NCBI RefSeq assembly: GCF_008638345.1 | Contig: NZ_VTVA01000002.1 | Span: forward strand, 186,001-250,000 | Source: Pseudomonas saliphila | GTDB lineage: Bacteria; Pseudomonadota; Gammaproteobacteria; Pseudomonadales; Pseudomonadaceae | Direction: 5' to 3' | DNA: 64,000 bases | Shown: piece by piece, positions 46,084 to 54,798 of the stretch | Layout of the letters: every line of letters begins with the position of its first letter | How positions within the stretch are numbered: position 1 is the first letter of the stretch | The notes under the pieces: model-generated | What the model was told of the DNA's origin: nothing | The model's input: the letters and a program-made list of their open reading frames with translations, nothing else | The model's database searches: none | Made by a program: the position numbers and the translations under genes

Positions 46084-48519
46084 TCAGTTCTTTTCGGCCG
46101 CCTCAGCGACCAGCGCTTCCATGGCGCGCTCGGTGCTCTCATGCTCGCGCTCGGAAATCTCCTGCAGGCGGGCCACGACCAGCGCATTGACTGTGCCTTC
46201 GGGGAAGTCTCCCTTGTCATCACTGACGCCAACGTCCCTTCCGGCCAACAGTGCCACGGCTTCATCCACATGGCTCACGGCATAGACCGAGAACTGCCCT
46301 GCCCTGACCGCTTCGAGCACGGTCTCATCGAGCATTAGATTGGGCACGTTGGAACGCGGGATAATCGCCCCCTGCTCACCCGTGAGGCCGCGGGCATGGC
46401 AGAGCCGGAAGAAGCCTTCGATCTTCTCGTTGACGCCGCCGACTGCCTGCACTTCGCCAAACTGGTTGATTGACCCGGTAATTGCATAGCACTGTTTTAA
46501 GGGTGTGCGCGACAGTCCGGAAATCAGCGCACAGACCTCACCCAGCGACGCGCTGTCGCCGTCCACGTAACCATAGGATTGCTCCAATGCGATGCTGGCG
46601 GAAATCTCCAGCGGGAAGTTCTGTGCGAACCGGCTGCCGAGGTACCCGGTGAGGATCATCACCCCCTTGGAGTGAATCGGCTGCCCCAGACTCACCTCAC
46701 GCTCGATATCCACAATACCGTTACTGCCCGGATAGACCGTCGCACTGATTCGCGCGGGCACACCGAAGACCGAGTCGCCGACCTCCAGCACGGTCAGACC
46801 ATTGCACTTGCCGACCGCGGCACCATCGGTATCGATGAGAATCACACCGGACACCATATCTTCACGAATACGCGCACTGACGCGCCCGGTACGGCCCTCC
46901 TTCGCCCGCAGCGCTCGTTCGATATGCGCCGTGTCGATCAGGGTATCGTCGGCCAGCTGGCGAATGAAGTCAGCCTCGGCCACCAGCTGAAAAATATCGC
47001 TGATGCGTGCCGACAGCCGCCGCTGGTGTTCCGCCAGGCGTGCGCTATAGGTCAGTACCCTGGCCACGGCGGCCGCAGTCAATGGCGCCAGCCCTTCCTC
47101 CGAGGTACGCGTCTTGAGCAGCTGCGCCATGCCTTCAATGCTTTCCGGAGTACGCGGCAGGTCTTCGTCGAAGTCCACCAGCACACGGAACATCTCCTGA
47201 AAGTCCGGATCCAGCTCCTGCAATGCGTAGTACACCTGTCGCGAGCCGATCAGCACCAGCTTGACTGCCAGCGGAATCACCTGGGGATTCAGCGTGACGG
47301 TGGTCAGACGCCCCATATCCGCCCAGGGCGATTCGGTTTTCAGCTGGCGCGCATGCGAGGCGCGCTTGAGCGCTTCCCAGACGAAGGGCTCACTCAGCAG
47401 TTTTTCTGCTTCAAGCACCAGATAACCGCCATTGGCCCGGTGCAACGCACCCGGACGAATGTGCCGGTAGCTGGTCACCAGCGCGCCCTGCTCGGAGCTG
47501 TATTCAATGCGGCCAAAGAGGTTGTCGTAGGACGGATGCGGCTCATGCACCACCGGTGCACCACCGGTATCGCAATGGCCGACGATCAGGCTCGGAGAAT
47601 ACTGCTCGATCAACAGCAGCCTTTTATAGGCGTCAGGGCGCACTTCCAGGCCCCGTTCTTCGACCAATTGATCGACCACCGTTCTGAGCAGATTCTGCCG
47701 CATGGCCTGCAGATAGTCGCAAACTGCCTGATTGCCGGCGTAGCGCTCTACCAGGGGCTCGAACAGCGGCTGAATGGCGTCGGTAATGGTCTGGTCGTTA
47801 AGTTCGCGCAGCTGATTGCTCGACTCACGCTTCCACTGCGGCAGGCTCGATAACGCTTCGTTAAGAATCTCCTCCAGCGCAGAAATATCGGTATGGAAGC
47901 GTTCGCGCACCTCATCGGGCAACTGGGCGAACTCGGCCTCATCCAGCGCCTTGCCCTCGCTCATGGGCGTAAAGGCGATGTTCTGCGCATCACGGTAGAT
48001 GGCGACGTTCTTGTCCAGCGCCTGACGCTCGACCGAATCGATCGCCCGGTCGTAACGCTGATTGAAAGCGCGGTCAATGGCGCTCTTCTTCTGCTGGAAT
48101 GCCGGATGCTCGAACACTGCCGGAAAGGTCGCCAACAGATTATCGATGAGCGTTTCAATATCGGTGATCAACTCGCCAGCGGTACCCGGCGGCAGACTGA
48201 CCACCCAGGGCTCGCGCGGCTCCTCGAAGTTGTTGACGAATACACAGTCATTGGGGGTTATCTGCCGTTTGGCTTCAGCCTGTACATAGCGCATGACATA
48301 GGAAAAGCGTCCAGTACCCGGCTCACCCATGACAAATACGTTGTAGCCAGGGCGGTGCATCGCCACGCCGAATTGCATGGCTTCGACCGCGCGCTCCTGC
48401 CCGAGGATGCCACGAAAGGGCTCGAGATCGTCGGTGGTGACGAAGCCAAGGCTATCCAGATCGATGGGGACGGTGAGCTGTTCAGGAGTGAGGCGCAGGG
48501 GTACTGGGGTATCGGTCAT
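46084..48519 (-). CDS. Lon-related ATP-dependent protease (LonB/YcbZ type)
   Basis: A cytoplasmic AAA_32-Lon protease of 811 residues from ATG 48519 (MTDTPVPLRLTPEQL), preceded by AAGGACG; upstream in-frame sequence is not family-like. The N-terminal ATPase region has VMGEPGTGRFSYVMRYV, where the Walker A Lys position is Arg. HCDTGGAPVVHEPHPSYDNL and ANGGYLVLEAEKLL (Walker B-like) follow. The C-terminal Lon protease domain has the Ser nucleophile in VDGDSASLGEVCAL and the Lys in GGVNEKIEGFFRLC, so the Ser-Lys dyad is intact. Substrates are unknown. The gene stands alone between the DnaA-box region and a long palindrome. Confidence 0.9.
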   Translation of the reverse strand: MTDTPVPLRLTPEQLTVPIDLDSLGFVTTDDLEPFRGILGQERAVEAMQFGVAMHRPGYNVFVMGEPGTGRFSYVMRYVQAEAKRQITPNDCVFVNNFEEPREPWVVSLPPGTAGELITDIETLIDNLLATFPAVFEHPAFQQKKSAIDRAFNQRYDRAIDSVERQALDKNVAIYRDAQNIAFTPMSEGKALDEAEFAQLPDEVRERFHTDISALEEILNEALSSLPQWKRESSNQLRELNDQTITDAIQPLFEPLVERYAGNQAVCDYLQAMRQNLLRTVVDQLVEERGLEVRPDAYKRLLLIEQYSPSLIVGHCDTGGAPVVHEPHPSYDNLFGRIEYSSEQGALVTSYRHIRPGALHRANGGYLVLEAEKLLSEPFVWEALKRASHARQLKTESPWADMGRLTTVTLNPQVIPLAVKLVLIGSRQVYYALQELDPDFQEMFRVLVDFDEDLPRTPESIEGMAQLLKTRTSEEGLAPLTAAAVARVLTYSARLAEHQRRLSARISDIFQLVAEADFIRQLADDTLIDTAHIERALRAKEGRTGRVSARIREDMVSGVILIDTDGAAVGKCNGLTVLEVGDSVFGVPARISATVYPGSNGIVDIEREVSLGQPIHSKGVMILTGYLGSRFAQNFPLEISASIALEQSYGYVDGDSASLGEVCALISGLSRTPLKQCYAITGSINQFGEVQAVGGVNEKIEGFFRLCHARGLTGEQGAIIPRSNVPNLMLDETVLEAVRAGQFSVYAVSHVDEAVALLAGRDVGVSDDKGDFPEGTVNALVVARLQEISEREHESTERAMEALVAEAAEKN

Positions 48520-48602
48520 TGAACGTCCTTGAGCGGAGCATGTTGTTCCGGGCATTGTTGCCGCGCAGCCGGAGCCTGACAAGAGCAATCATCGGATCCA
48601 CG

Positions 48603-48646
48603 GCTGATCGCAGGTCCGCGCTGCGCTACGCGCACCTGCCATCAGC
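48603..48646. repeat. 44-bp REP-like palindrome
   Basis: Arms GCTGAT-C-GCAGGT-C-CGCG and CGCG-C-ACCTGC-C-ATCAGC pair over 16 bp, with two symmetric C.C mismatches and an 8-nt loop (CTGCGCTA). The minus strand contains GCGTAGCGCAG, the same core as the 33-bp repeats at 59656 and 61472. It lies between the stop of the HemD-like gene and the start of the Lon-related gene. It could be a REP copy, a terminator or both. Confidence 0.7.
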
Positions 48647-48665
48647 GCCAAGGTTGGTTTGCCCG

Positions 48666-49517
48666 TCAGACCAGCGAAACGTCCGGCCCTACGCCCATTA
48701 GCTTTACCAGCTCGCGCACCAGCGGCTTCATGAAGAAACTGCTCTCAGGCATCAGGTCGACCCGCACGCCGCACTGTTCCAGTTCTTCGGTAACCACTGG
48801 TCCTACCGACGCCACCACAATATTGGCGAAAGCCTCCAGTAAAGCCGCCTCGCCGACGTGCCGCCGCGCCACCTGGAACAACCGGCGCACCTGGGTGGCG
48901 CTGGTGAAGGCAATGGCATCGACTTCCCGCGCGATCAAGGCATCCACCAACTGCTCGACCTGCACGTTTTCGACATCATCGGCATACACGTAAGGCGAAA
49001 CGCTGCTGACGACCGCGCCTGATTCGCGCAAGAAGTTCATTAGCGGCAGGTTGGGTTCCGTGCCGTAGAGCTGCACAGCAACACGACGCCCCTGAAGCGC
49101 TTCGGATTTCAGCGTGCTGATGACACCGTCCGTCGTCGGCTCAACGGCAACTACGTCCGCTTTCAACCCTATTTTGCGTAACGCCGCACCCGGTTTTGGC
49201 CCGCGGGTAAGGGTGCGGACGTTTGCCAGCGCAGCGACAAAATCATCGCGCAGTGAACCACCCGCGCGCTCGGCTGCGGAGACCAGCCGCCGCAACCCTT
49301 CACCGGTCAGCAGGATCAGATCATCCGGTGGCTGGGCGACAAAGGTGCGGATCCAATCCAGCACCGGCGCCTGGTCCGGCGCATCGTGAATGGATACCAG
49401 GGGGCAACGCAGCACGTCTGCGCCACGCTTGATCAGCATATCGGCGAACAGATTGAGCTCGCGGCTTTCAGGCAGGGCAATGCGCCGCCCCTGCAGAGGA
49501 AGAGATTGTTCGGTCAT
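48666..49517 (-). CDS. Uroporphyrinogen-III synthase family protein (isolated HemD-like)
   Basis: 283 residues from ATG 49517 (MTEQSLPLQGRRIALPESRE); the 65 in-frame codons upstream are not protein-like. The fold pattern of two Rossmann-like lobes is visible: GRRIALPESRELNLFADML, DDLILLTGEGLRRLVSAAE, GRRVAVQLYGTEPNLPLMNF, VDAIAFTSATQVRRLFQVA and VASVGPVVTEELEQCGVRVD. HemD cyclises hydroxymethylbilane in haem synthesis. The housekeeping hemD of pseudomonads is in hemC-hemD, so this one is probably a paralogue. There are no haem or nitrite genes beside it. Confidence 0.82.
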   Translation of the reverse strand: MTEQSLPLQGRRIALPESRELNLFADMLIKRGADVLRCPLVSIHDAPDQAPVLDWIRTFVAQPPDDLILLTGEGLRRLVSAAERAGGSLRDDFVAALANVRTLTRGPKPGAALRKIGLKADVVAVEPTTDGVISTLKSEALQGRRVAVQLYGTEPNLPLMNFLRESGAVVSSVSPYVYADDVENVQVEQLVDALIAREVDAIAFTSATQVRRLFQVARRHVGEAALLEAFANIVVASVGPVVTEELEQCGVRVDLMPESSFFMKPLVRELVKLMGVGPDVSLV

Positions 49518-49549
49518 GGTTGTATCCGGCAGACAAGACAAGGGACATT

Positions 49550-49591
49550 GTGCGGCGGTGGCCAGGATTAAGAAACCTTGGCCAGCCGCAC
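49550..49591. repeat. Hairpin between HemD-like and patatin genes
   Basis: GTGCGGC (49550-49556) and GCCGCAC (49585-49591) with inner GGCCA/TGGCC arms form a strong stem after the patatin gene stop. No T-run on either strand; possible attenuator. Confidence 0.4.
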
Positions 49592-49605
49592 ACAGAGCAA
49601 AATGC

Positions 49606-51057
49606 CTATTTCTCCCAGCCGCGTGAGTGCAGGATGGCGTCCAGGGTGCGGCTGACCGCCGTGCAATTGCGCACCATTTCCACCTTCTCCCAGGTCGACC
49701 TCTCACCCTCATAAATCAGACGGTGCATGGCTTCCCTGGATGGCGCTGCCAATAGCCGCAGAGGGTGATCCCAACGGTTGCGCAGGAAGATGTTGATATC
49801 CGCCGTGTATTCCTGCGCCAGCACCCCATAGGTCAAATGCTGCATAAGGTTGATCAACGGCGATTTGATGCGAATATTGTCCCGCGTAAAGCGCAGCGCC
49901 TCGGCCGTCGAGTGCTTGATAAAGCTCGCCTGATAATTCATCACGTTGCGCAAGAGGCTCGGGGCCGCATCAGGATCCGGTGTAATCGCCAGCGCAGCCG
50001 GGTTGGTCATGCTGGAGATGAAGTGGTTCACGCCATACAGCCGTGCCAGGCGTTTGGCGGGCAGATCATCGGCGAAGGAGCCGTCAATCCACTTGTCGCC
50101 CGGCAAGTAGGGCACGGTCTTGCCGGCAGCGTTTCGGCACATCAGCGTGACCGGAGGATAAATCCCATAGATCGCACAGGACGCCTGAACGGCGGTGCGA
50201 ATCAACACGTTGGGCGAGGTAATGGCATTCAATAGGCGCGGCGCCTGCCGCGTTGACAGTCCGGTCACAGTGATATTGAGCTTGCGGCCGGTCAGTTCGA
50301 ATGCCTCCTGAAAGGTGAGGTCTGGCAGAATCCTGGCGAGATACTCCCGCAGGTTATCTGCATCGATGTTTGGCTTGCGAACGGCACCGAAAACATTTGG
50401 CCGTATCGCCTCGGTCTGGTCTGCATCCTCATGCAGATTATCCAGACTGAGGCGGTGATTGAGCTCGTCATCGGTATGCGTGCAGGCCGCTGCGGCAAGA
50501 ATCGAGCCGGCACTACTGCCCGAGATGATCTCAGGCAGTAGCCCTTCGTCAAAAAGCGCCTTGAGCACGCCGGCGTGAAAGTAGCCAAGCACCGCACCAC
50601 CGCTCAACATCAAGGCTGAGCGCCCATAGCAGTGACTTGCTCTGATGAAGAAGTCTTGTTTGTCTTCCAGGGAGATTTCCTCATCATCAACCTCGTTCAC
50701 ATCATGTAGCGCGCCACACAGCTCGCGAATGTAGTTGGTGATCAGGTCCTTGGTGCCAAATTTTGCCTTGTTGTACAACGAGGGTTTGCCTATGCCGCCG
50801 TAGTTACCATGAATGCCTTCGTTCAGGGTAAACAGCAGCTTGTGGTACTCCTTGCGTGCGCGAAGGTCCTTGATGGTCTCCAGCCGATAACGTATCGCCT
50901 GATAATCATAGCTTTCACAGACATCGTCACGCTTCCAGTCGTCCAGACCGTTGTCGGCATCGTACTGGGTAGCCAGCTCGACCCACTGCCGATAGCTGGT
51001 CGCCGTTTCCATTTCCTTTAACAACTGCCTGGACCGCGTTCTCTGCAATATTTTCAT
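49606..51057 (-). CDS. Patatin-like phospholipase with DUF3336 domain
   Basis: A predicted lipid hydrolase of 483 residues from ATG 51057 (MKILQRTRSRQLLKEMET). The N-terminal 140 residues are the helical DUF3336 domain also present in yeast triacylglycerol lipases Tgl3/4/5. The patatin domain starts SALMLSGGAVLGYFHAGVLK, with the nucleophile elbow ISGSSAGSILAA (GxSxG, Ser about residue 182) and the catalytic Asp in DKWIDGSFADDLP, so the Ser-Asp dyad is complete. It follows the WS/DGAT gene by 38 bp on the same strand. Together they suggest turnover of stored neutral lipid, which is inference. Confidence 0.88.
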   Translation of the reverse strand: MKILQRTRSRQLLKEMETATSYRQWVELATQYDADNGLDDWKRDDVCESYDYQAIRYRLETIKDLRARKEYHKLLFTLNEGIHGNYGGIGKPSLYNKAKFGTKDLITNYIRELCGALHDVNEVDDEEISLEDKQDFFIRASHCYGRSALMLSGGAVLGYFHAGVLKALFDEGLLPEIISGSSAGSILAAAACTHTDDELNHRLSLDNLHEDADQTEAIRPNVFGAVRKPNIDADNLREYLARILPDLTFQEAFELTGRKLNITVTGLSTRQAPRLLNAITSPNVLIRTAVQASCAIYGIYPPVTLMCRNAAGKTVPYLPGDKWIDGSFADDLPAKRLARLYGVNHFISSMTNPAALAITPDPDAAPSLLRNVMNYQASFIKHSTAEALRFTRDNIRIKSPLINLMQHLTYGVLAQEYTADINIFLRNRWDHPLRLLAAPSREAMHRLIYEGERSTWEKVEMVRNCTAVSRTLDAILHSRGWEK

Positions 51058-51095
51058 TGGCACCTCGCACTAGATCACCCCTAACCCAGGGGATG

Positions 51096-52838
51096 TTATG
51101 AAGCGCCGGCGCTCTTCCTTTTCGCAGCCGGCTCGATAGCATCACGCTTGGGCCGCTGCCTTGCGGAAGAGGCGGCGATCTTTTCCCGCGTCGATTTTTC
51201 TGACTCGTCGTCCGCAGACACTTTGTCGGCATCGGCTGGAGCGTCAGAGTTCTGTTCCATTCCAGTAACCTTCTCGCGTGCCTCGGCTTCCGCCTCGGCA
51301 TCAATCAGAGCGATCTCTTCAGTAACGGTTGCAACAACTTCTGCAAGTACCTCGGCTGCAATCGGTTCTGCCAGTTCGGCCGACTCGATGTCCGCTGACG
51401 ACTCGAAAGCCACTCGCTCCAATTCATCCACCAGATGCTTGTACTCAAGGGTGGAGGCCTCAATACACGCAATATAGTTATCCATATCCGGGACCACCTT
51501 GCGGTCTGCCAAGACGCCGACACTCAACGAGCTGTATATGCCGGTGATGCCATGGCTGATCGCCATACCATCTGACACCGGAACCAGCGGAAATACTGAG
51601 GAGATAGTCGCACCAGCGAAATATTTGGGCTCCATGCCCGGTAAACCGGGTACGTTGGTGATAACCGTATTGAACAGCGGGATTTTGCTCGCGATGCGGG
51701 TCTTGTTTTCTATCCAACCTGCCAGCGCGCGCAGATAGGGCGGAATCATTTCACCTGCGGCATTGCTCAGATCGCAGAGCACTTCCTTGGCCAACGGTAT
51801 GCCTTTGAGGGTTCGCTCGCGTATGTGAGCCAGTCGCGCCACCGGATCCTCAATATCGGTTCCGATGGGGATATACATGGCAGAAACCAGGTTGCCGCCA
51901 TCATGGCGCGCCTGCTCAGGACGAATCGACACCGGGCACATGGACACCAGCGAGCCCTTCTCTGGCATGCAGTCATGCATCAGCATGTAACGTCGCATGC
52001 CGCCGGCGATGATGGCGATGATCACATCGTTGAGGCTGGCGCCCGCCGTCAATTGCCGCATGCGCTTGAGCTCGGGGATGCTCCAGGTGTAGCCACCATA
52101 GCTGCGGTGCGGCGTTATGGCGGCGTTGAAGATGGTCTTGGGTGCGCGCAGTTGCTCCAGATTTTCTTCGTCACGCAGACGCCATAGGAGTTCTGCGCTC
52201 TTGCGCCCGAACAGCAAGCTGGCGTTGAAGCTGCGGTAGGACTGCGACAACATACGCGGCGTGGTCCGCGCCCACATTTCCAGGCGGGTCGGTGGCCGCT
52301 CAACCACTTCAACCCGGTCGCGTCGACCGTATTCGTGGGCTGCGGTGCTCTCCATCATGGCTGTACTGAGCTCAAAGCTGGACTTGCCGTCGACATACGC
52401 ATGATGAAAGCGGATCAATACCGCGAAACTGCCCTCAGGCATGCCTTCGACATTATTGACCCCTTCAATAATGTAGATCTCCCAGGGTGCCCGTTCCATA
52501 TCCACGCTGCGCGACATGGTCCTCGCCGTGAAGATGCACAGCTGCCGCCAGTCCCCCGGCTGGGGCAGCCCGACATGTCTCACGTGATATTCCAGGTCGA
52601 AATTTTCGTCTGCCAGCCAATAAGGATCGTCCAGCTGGAAAGGCGCCTGCTCCAACCTCCGACGGAAGTAAGAGGTGGTATTCAGACGATCCGATACGTA
52701 TTGAAGAATGTCCTTATGCCTCACCAAACCACCTGGTGCGCTGCGCTGGTCACACAGCCAGAGACTTCCTATCATCATTGGCTGATTTGGTGTTTCAAAG
52801 TAGTAAAAATGCGAATCCATGGGGGTGAGTTGCTTCAT
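51096..52838 (-). CDS. Wax ester synthase/diacylglycerol acyltransferase with Ala/Glu-rich tail
   Basis: WS/DGAT enzymes join acyl-CoA to fatty alcohol or diacylglycerol at the membrane and make storage lipid. 580 residues, compared with about 450-480 for the family. MKQLTPMDSHFYYFETPNQP is the typical start; the active site FHHAYVDGKS (HHxxxDG) has His145, His146 and Asp150 intact; SVDMERAPWEIYIIEG and FNTVITNVPGLPG are family motifs. The final ~110 residues, after YKHLVDELERVAF, are an Ala/Glu-rich low-complexity tail that turns basic at the end (AAKRKSAGAS). It is the first gene of the pair with the patatin lipase; a small hairpin lies in its leader. Confidence 0.9.
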   Translation of the reverse strand: MKQLTPMDSHFYYFETPNQPMMIGSLWLCDQRSAPGGLVRHKDILQYVSDRLNTTSYFRRRLEQAPFQLDDPYWLADENFDLEYHVRHVGLPQPGDWRQLCIFTARTMSRSVDMERAPWEIYIIEGVNNVEGMPEGSFAVLIRFHHAYVDGKSSFELSTAMMESTAAHEYGRRDRVEVVERPPTRLEMWARTTPRMLSQSYRSFNASLLFGRKSAELLWRLRDEENLEQLRAPKTIFNAAITPHRSYGGYTWSIPELKRMRQLTAGASLNDVIIAIIAGGMRRYMLMHDCMPEKGSLVSMCPVSIRPEQARHDGGNLVSAMYIPIGTDIEDPVARLAHIRERTLKGIPLAKEVLCDLSNAAGEMIPPYLRALAGWIENKTRIASKIPLFNTVITNVPGLPGMEPKYFAGATISSVFPLVPVSDGMAISHGITGIYSSLSVGVLADRKVVPDMDNYIACIEASTLEYKHLVDELERVAFESSADIESAELAEPIAAEVLAEVVATVTEEIALIDAEAEAEAREKVTGMEQNSDAPADADKVSADDESEKSTREKIAASSARQRPKRDAIEPAAKRKSAGAS

Positions 52839-53283
52839 GGAACGTTTCCTCGTCCGGATAGAGGGATGTGCCGATACACATCCTGAATTGGTATCAAAGA
52901 GGTGTCTGCGCTGTGTATTAAATCAAGCATATAAGCCCGCAATTGCAATAGCGTTGCGCTGAATTGCCGCATTATAGCCATCCGGAAGGGAGACATTTCG
53001 CCGTTTTGATTGTTCTGAATGGCCAGTCACAAACGGGTTAGTTCGTTGATAAATTGGCGCTTTTCGCTTGAAAAATATCGCGAAACAAGATCTCGACATT
53101 TTTTTACCACGAAACGAAAAACTGACGGGACGGCGAGCGCCGACACGCCGAAAACCTCGATAATTTCAGGGCGCCATCATCTGTCGCACAGCCCTTGGCG
53201 TTCAGGGTCGTAGAGCACACGCGACACTGATAGCCAACCGCCTAAGCCTGGACAGTGCATCCCCCACGGAGCCAACCGGCCCG
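52839..53283. other. Gene-free region upstream of the WS/DGAT gene
   Basis: No gene is supported here. A 7-bp inverted repeat, GGATGTG-CCGATA-CACATCC (52864-52883), lies 26 bases upstream of the WS/DGAT start and may be an operator or leader hairpin. An AT-rich stretch (52915-52980) probably holds its promoter. The rest, to the terminator at 53284, shows nothing I recognise. Confidence 0.5.
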
Positions 53284-53314
53284 AAAAAACCCGGCCCGAC
53301 GTAAACTGCCGGGC
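53284..53314 (-). terminator. Terminator after the small periplasmic protein gene
   Basis: On the minus strand GCCCGGC (53308-53314) pairs with GTCGGGC (53294-53300) across a 7-nt loop, with one G-T pair, then CGGGTTTTTT. Confidence 0.7.
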
Positions 53315-53326
53315 TGAGCTTTTACC

Positions 53327-53572
53327 TCAAGCCGGGTTCTCCAACAGCTCAATCGCTTCACCCAGGACTTCAACAGCCTGTTCGTGATCACCGGCGTTAT
53401 GGAGCTCCTCACCTTCGGCCCGCAGCTCGGTCACACGCTCAAGCACCTCGGTATCAGTTGGCGGATTGCTCTCGAGCATCGAATCAATCTTGGCCATATC
53501 CATGGGGCAATGCATGGCCAGCACTGGCAGAGAAAAGAAAGCAGCAGCAACAAAAATCAGCGTACGACGCAT
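53327..53572 (-). CDS. Small exported protein of unknown function
   Basis: An 81-residue protein with a clear signal peptide (MRRTLIFVAAAFFSLPVLA) and a short mature helix-rich acidic part (VTELRAEGEELHNAGDHEQA, then VEVLGEAIELLENPA). It starts after AGGAG at nine bases, and a terminator follows. The mature part resembles a single TPR-like helical hairpin. No family or function recognised. It is transcribed separately from the hydrolase upstream. Confidence 0.75.
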   Translation of the reverse strand: MRRTLIFVAAAFFSLPVLAMHCPMDMAKIDSMLESNPPTDTEVLERVTELRAEGEELHNAGDHEQAVEVLGEAIELLENPA

Positions 53573-53765
53573 GGCGTTAACTCCTGTTCAGATGGGGGTT
53601 TATCCAGACTCAGCGTAGTAGGCGCCAGTACCTCGTGCGAGTTTTGGCGCCGAACGGCAATTATCAGATCGCGCAGAGGGGAAAGGATGTTGTCCAGGGC
53701 GCAGTGCAGAGCTTCAGATAGTTGATGGGCGCGGGGTTGATTCGGCCAGAAGAGAGTGAGAGCAC

Positions 53766-53796
53766 AGAAAATCTGGCTCGTTGTGCGAGCCAGAAT
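53766..53796 (-). terminator. Terminator after the polyester hydrolase gene
   Basis: A 9-bp perfect stem on the minus strand, TCTGGCTCG and CGAGCCAGA (53772-53794) with loop CACAA, is followed by TTTTC. It begins 23 bases after the stop codon. Confidence 0.85.
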
Positions 53797-53816
53797 CTCA
53801 GATACACCAGAGGCGC

Positions 53817-54719
53817 TTACGGACAGGTGCTGCGGAATTCCTTGATATTGCGATCGCTCTCGTGATCCGGGCCACAGATGAACTGCTCAAAACGCTGATC
53901 CTTGTCCAGATGCAGCTTCATCCAGGACACACCCAGACGGCTAAGCTGGTCGTTATAACTATTGTCACCGTTGCCGCAGTAGTGCGAGCCATTATTCAAC
54001 TCCATATAAGCCTTCGGCAGACCGCTTGGCAGCTCTCCATAAAATGGATCGGCATGCTGGCGCACCGGCGCAATTATGTCCGAATCACAGGCAACGATCA
54101 GTGTCGGTGCCTGAACATCACGGAAGTTGGTGGTGTCCCAGGGAGCCAGCGGAATGGCCGCCTTGATACGCCCTTCTTCCGCCACACGCAGGGTGCCGCC
54201 GCCGCCCATGGACCACCCCACCACGCCCAGACGGTTGATGTCGATCATGCCGTTAACCGGGCTGCGTGAGGTGTTGTTCTCATCGACGAGATAATCCAGC
54301 GCATTGTTGATCTGCCGCGCCCGGCTCGGCGGCTGATCAAAGCCAGTATTAGTATCGATGGTCATGACCACAAAACCATGGGACGCCAGCTTCGGCCCCC
54401 ACCATTCGATGGATGACTCAGCCGAAACGAAGCCTGGAATCACCACGATGGCGGCCATGGTGCCGGTCGTGCCAGTGGGATAGTGAATAGTACCGCCACC
54501 GAAACCACTGACCAGCCCGGACACACGGGACGTACGCACCGAGAACGGACCATTGCTCGCCTCGAGCATGCTCACGCTGGGGTCTGGGCCGCGCTGATAT
54601 TCATCGGTTGCGTCTTCGGGAGGAACAGTTGGATTGCCGGCCATGGCAGTCGCTGAGAACAGCAGCACTCCGGCTGCAAGCATGGAGAGAAACGACTTCG
54701 AGATGTTCTTGTTATGCAT
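53817..54719 (-). CDS. Secreted type IIa PETase-like polyester hydrolase (cutinase fold)
   Basis: A 300-residue alpha/beta hydrolase with a Sec signal (cleavage near TAMA-GN, residue 27/28). It has the PETase features: nucleophile Ser170 in [10 protein letters not shown], Asp214 in [10 protein letters not shown], His246 in NGSHYCGNG. Trp169 and Trp194 (APWDTT) and Met171 line the cleft; the oxyanion position is Phe97 in [10 protein letters not shown]. Four Cys give two disulfides: Cys211-Cys248 next to the active site, which defines type II enzymes, and Cys282-Cys299 at the C-terminus. A Tyr (247) follows the catalytic His, as in PE-H of Pseudomonas aestusnigri, where IsPETase has Ser; the following loop is extended, as in type IIa. 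Monocistronic with its own terminator. Activity on synthetic polyester is inferred from the family. Confidence 0.92.
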   Translation of the reverse strand: MHNKNISKSFLSMLAAGVLLFSATAMAGNPTVPPEDATDEYQRGPDPSVSMLEASNGPFSVRTSRVSGLVSGFGGGTIHYPTGTTGTMAAIVVIPGFVSAESSIEWWGPKLASHGFVVMTIDTNTGFDQPPSRARQINNALDYLVDENNTSRSPVNGMIDINRLGVVGWSMGGGGTLRVAEEGRIKAAIPLAPWDTTNFRDVQAPTLIVACDSDIIAPVRQHADPFYGELPSGLPKAYMELNNGSHYCGNGDNSYNDQLSRLGVSWMKLHLDKDQRFEQFICGPDHESDRNIKEFRSTCP

Positions 54720-54798
54720 TGTGAACTCCGATTACTGCGTCTGTTTTTATTGGAATTGTTACCGCTCGCGCCTAGCAATAACGACGAGAGCCAGAGGG

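Noticed and set aside
46579-47853. Open frame of 424 codons antisense to the Lon-related protease
   Set aside because: The Lon-related protein is intact and full length; the antisense peptide is rich in Arg/His/Gln, as expected for a shadow frame.
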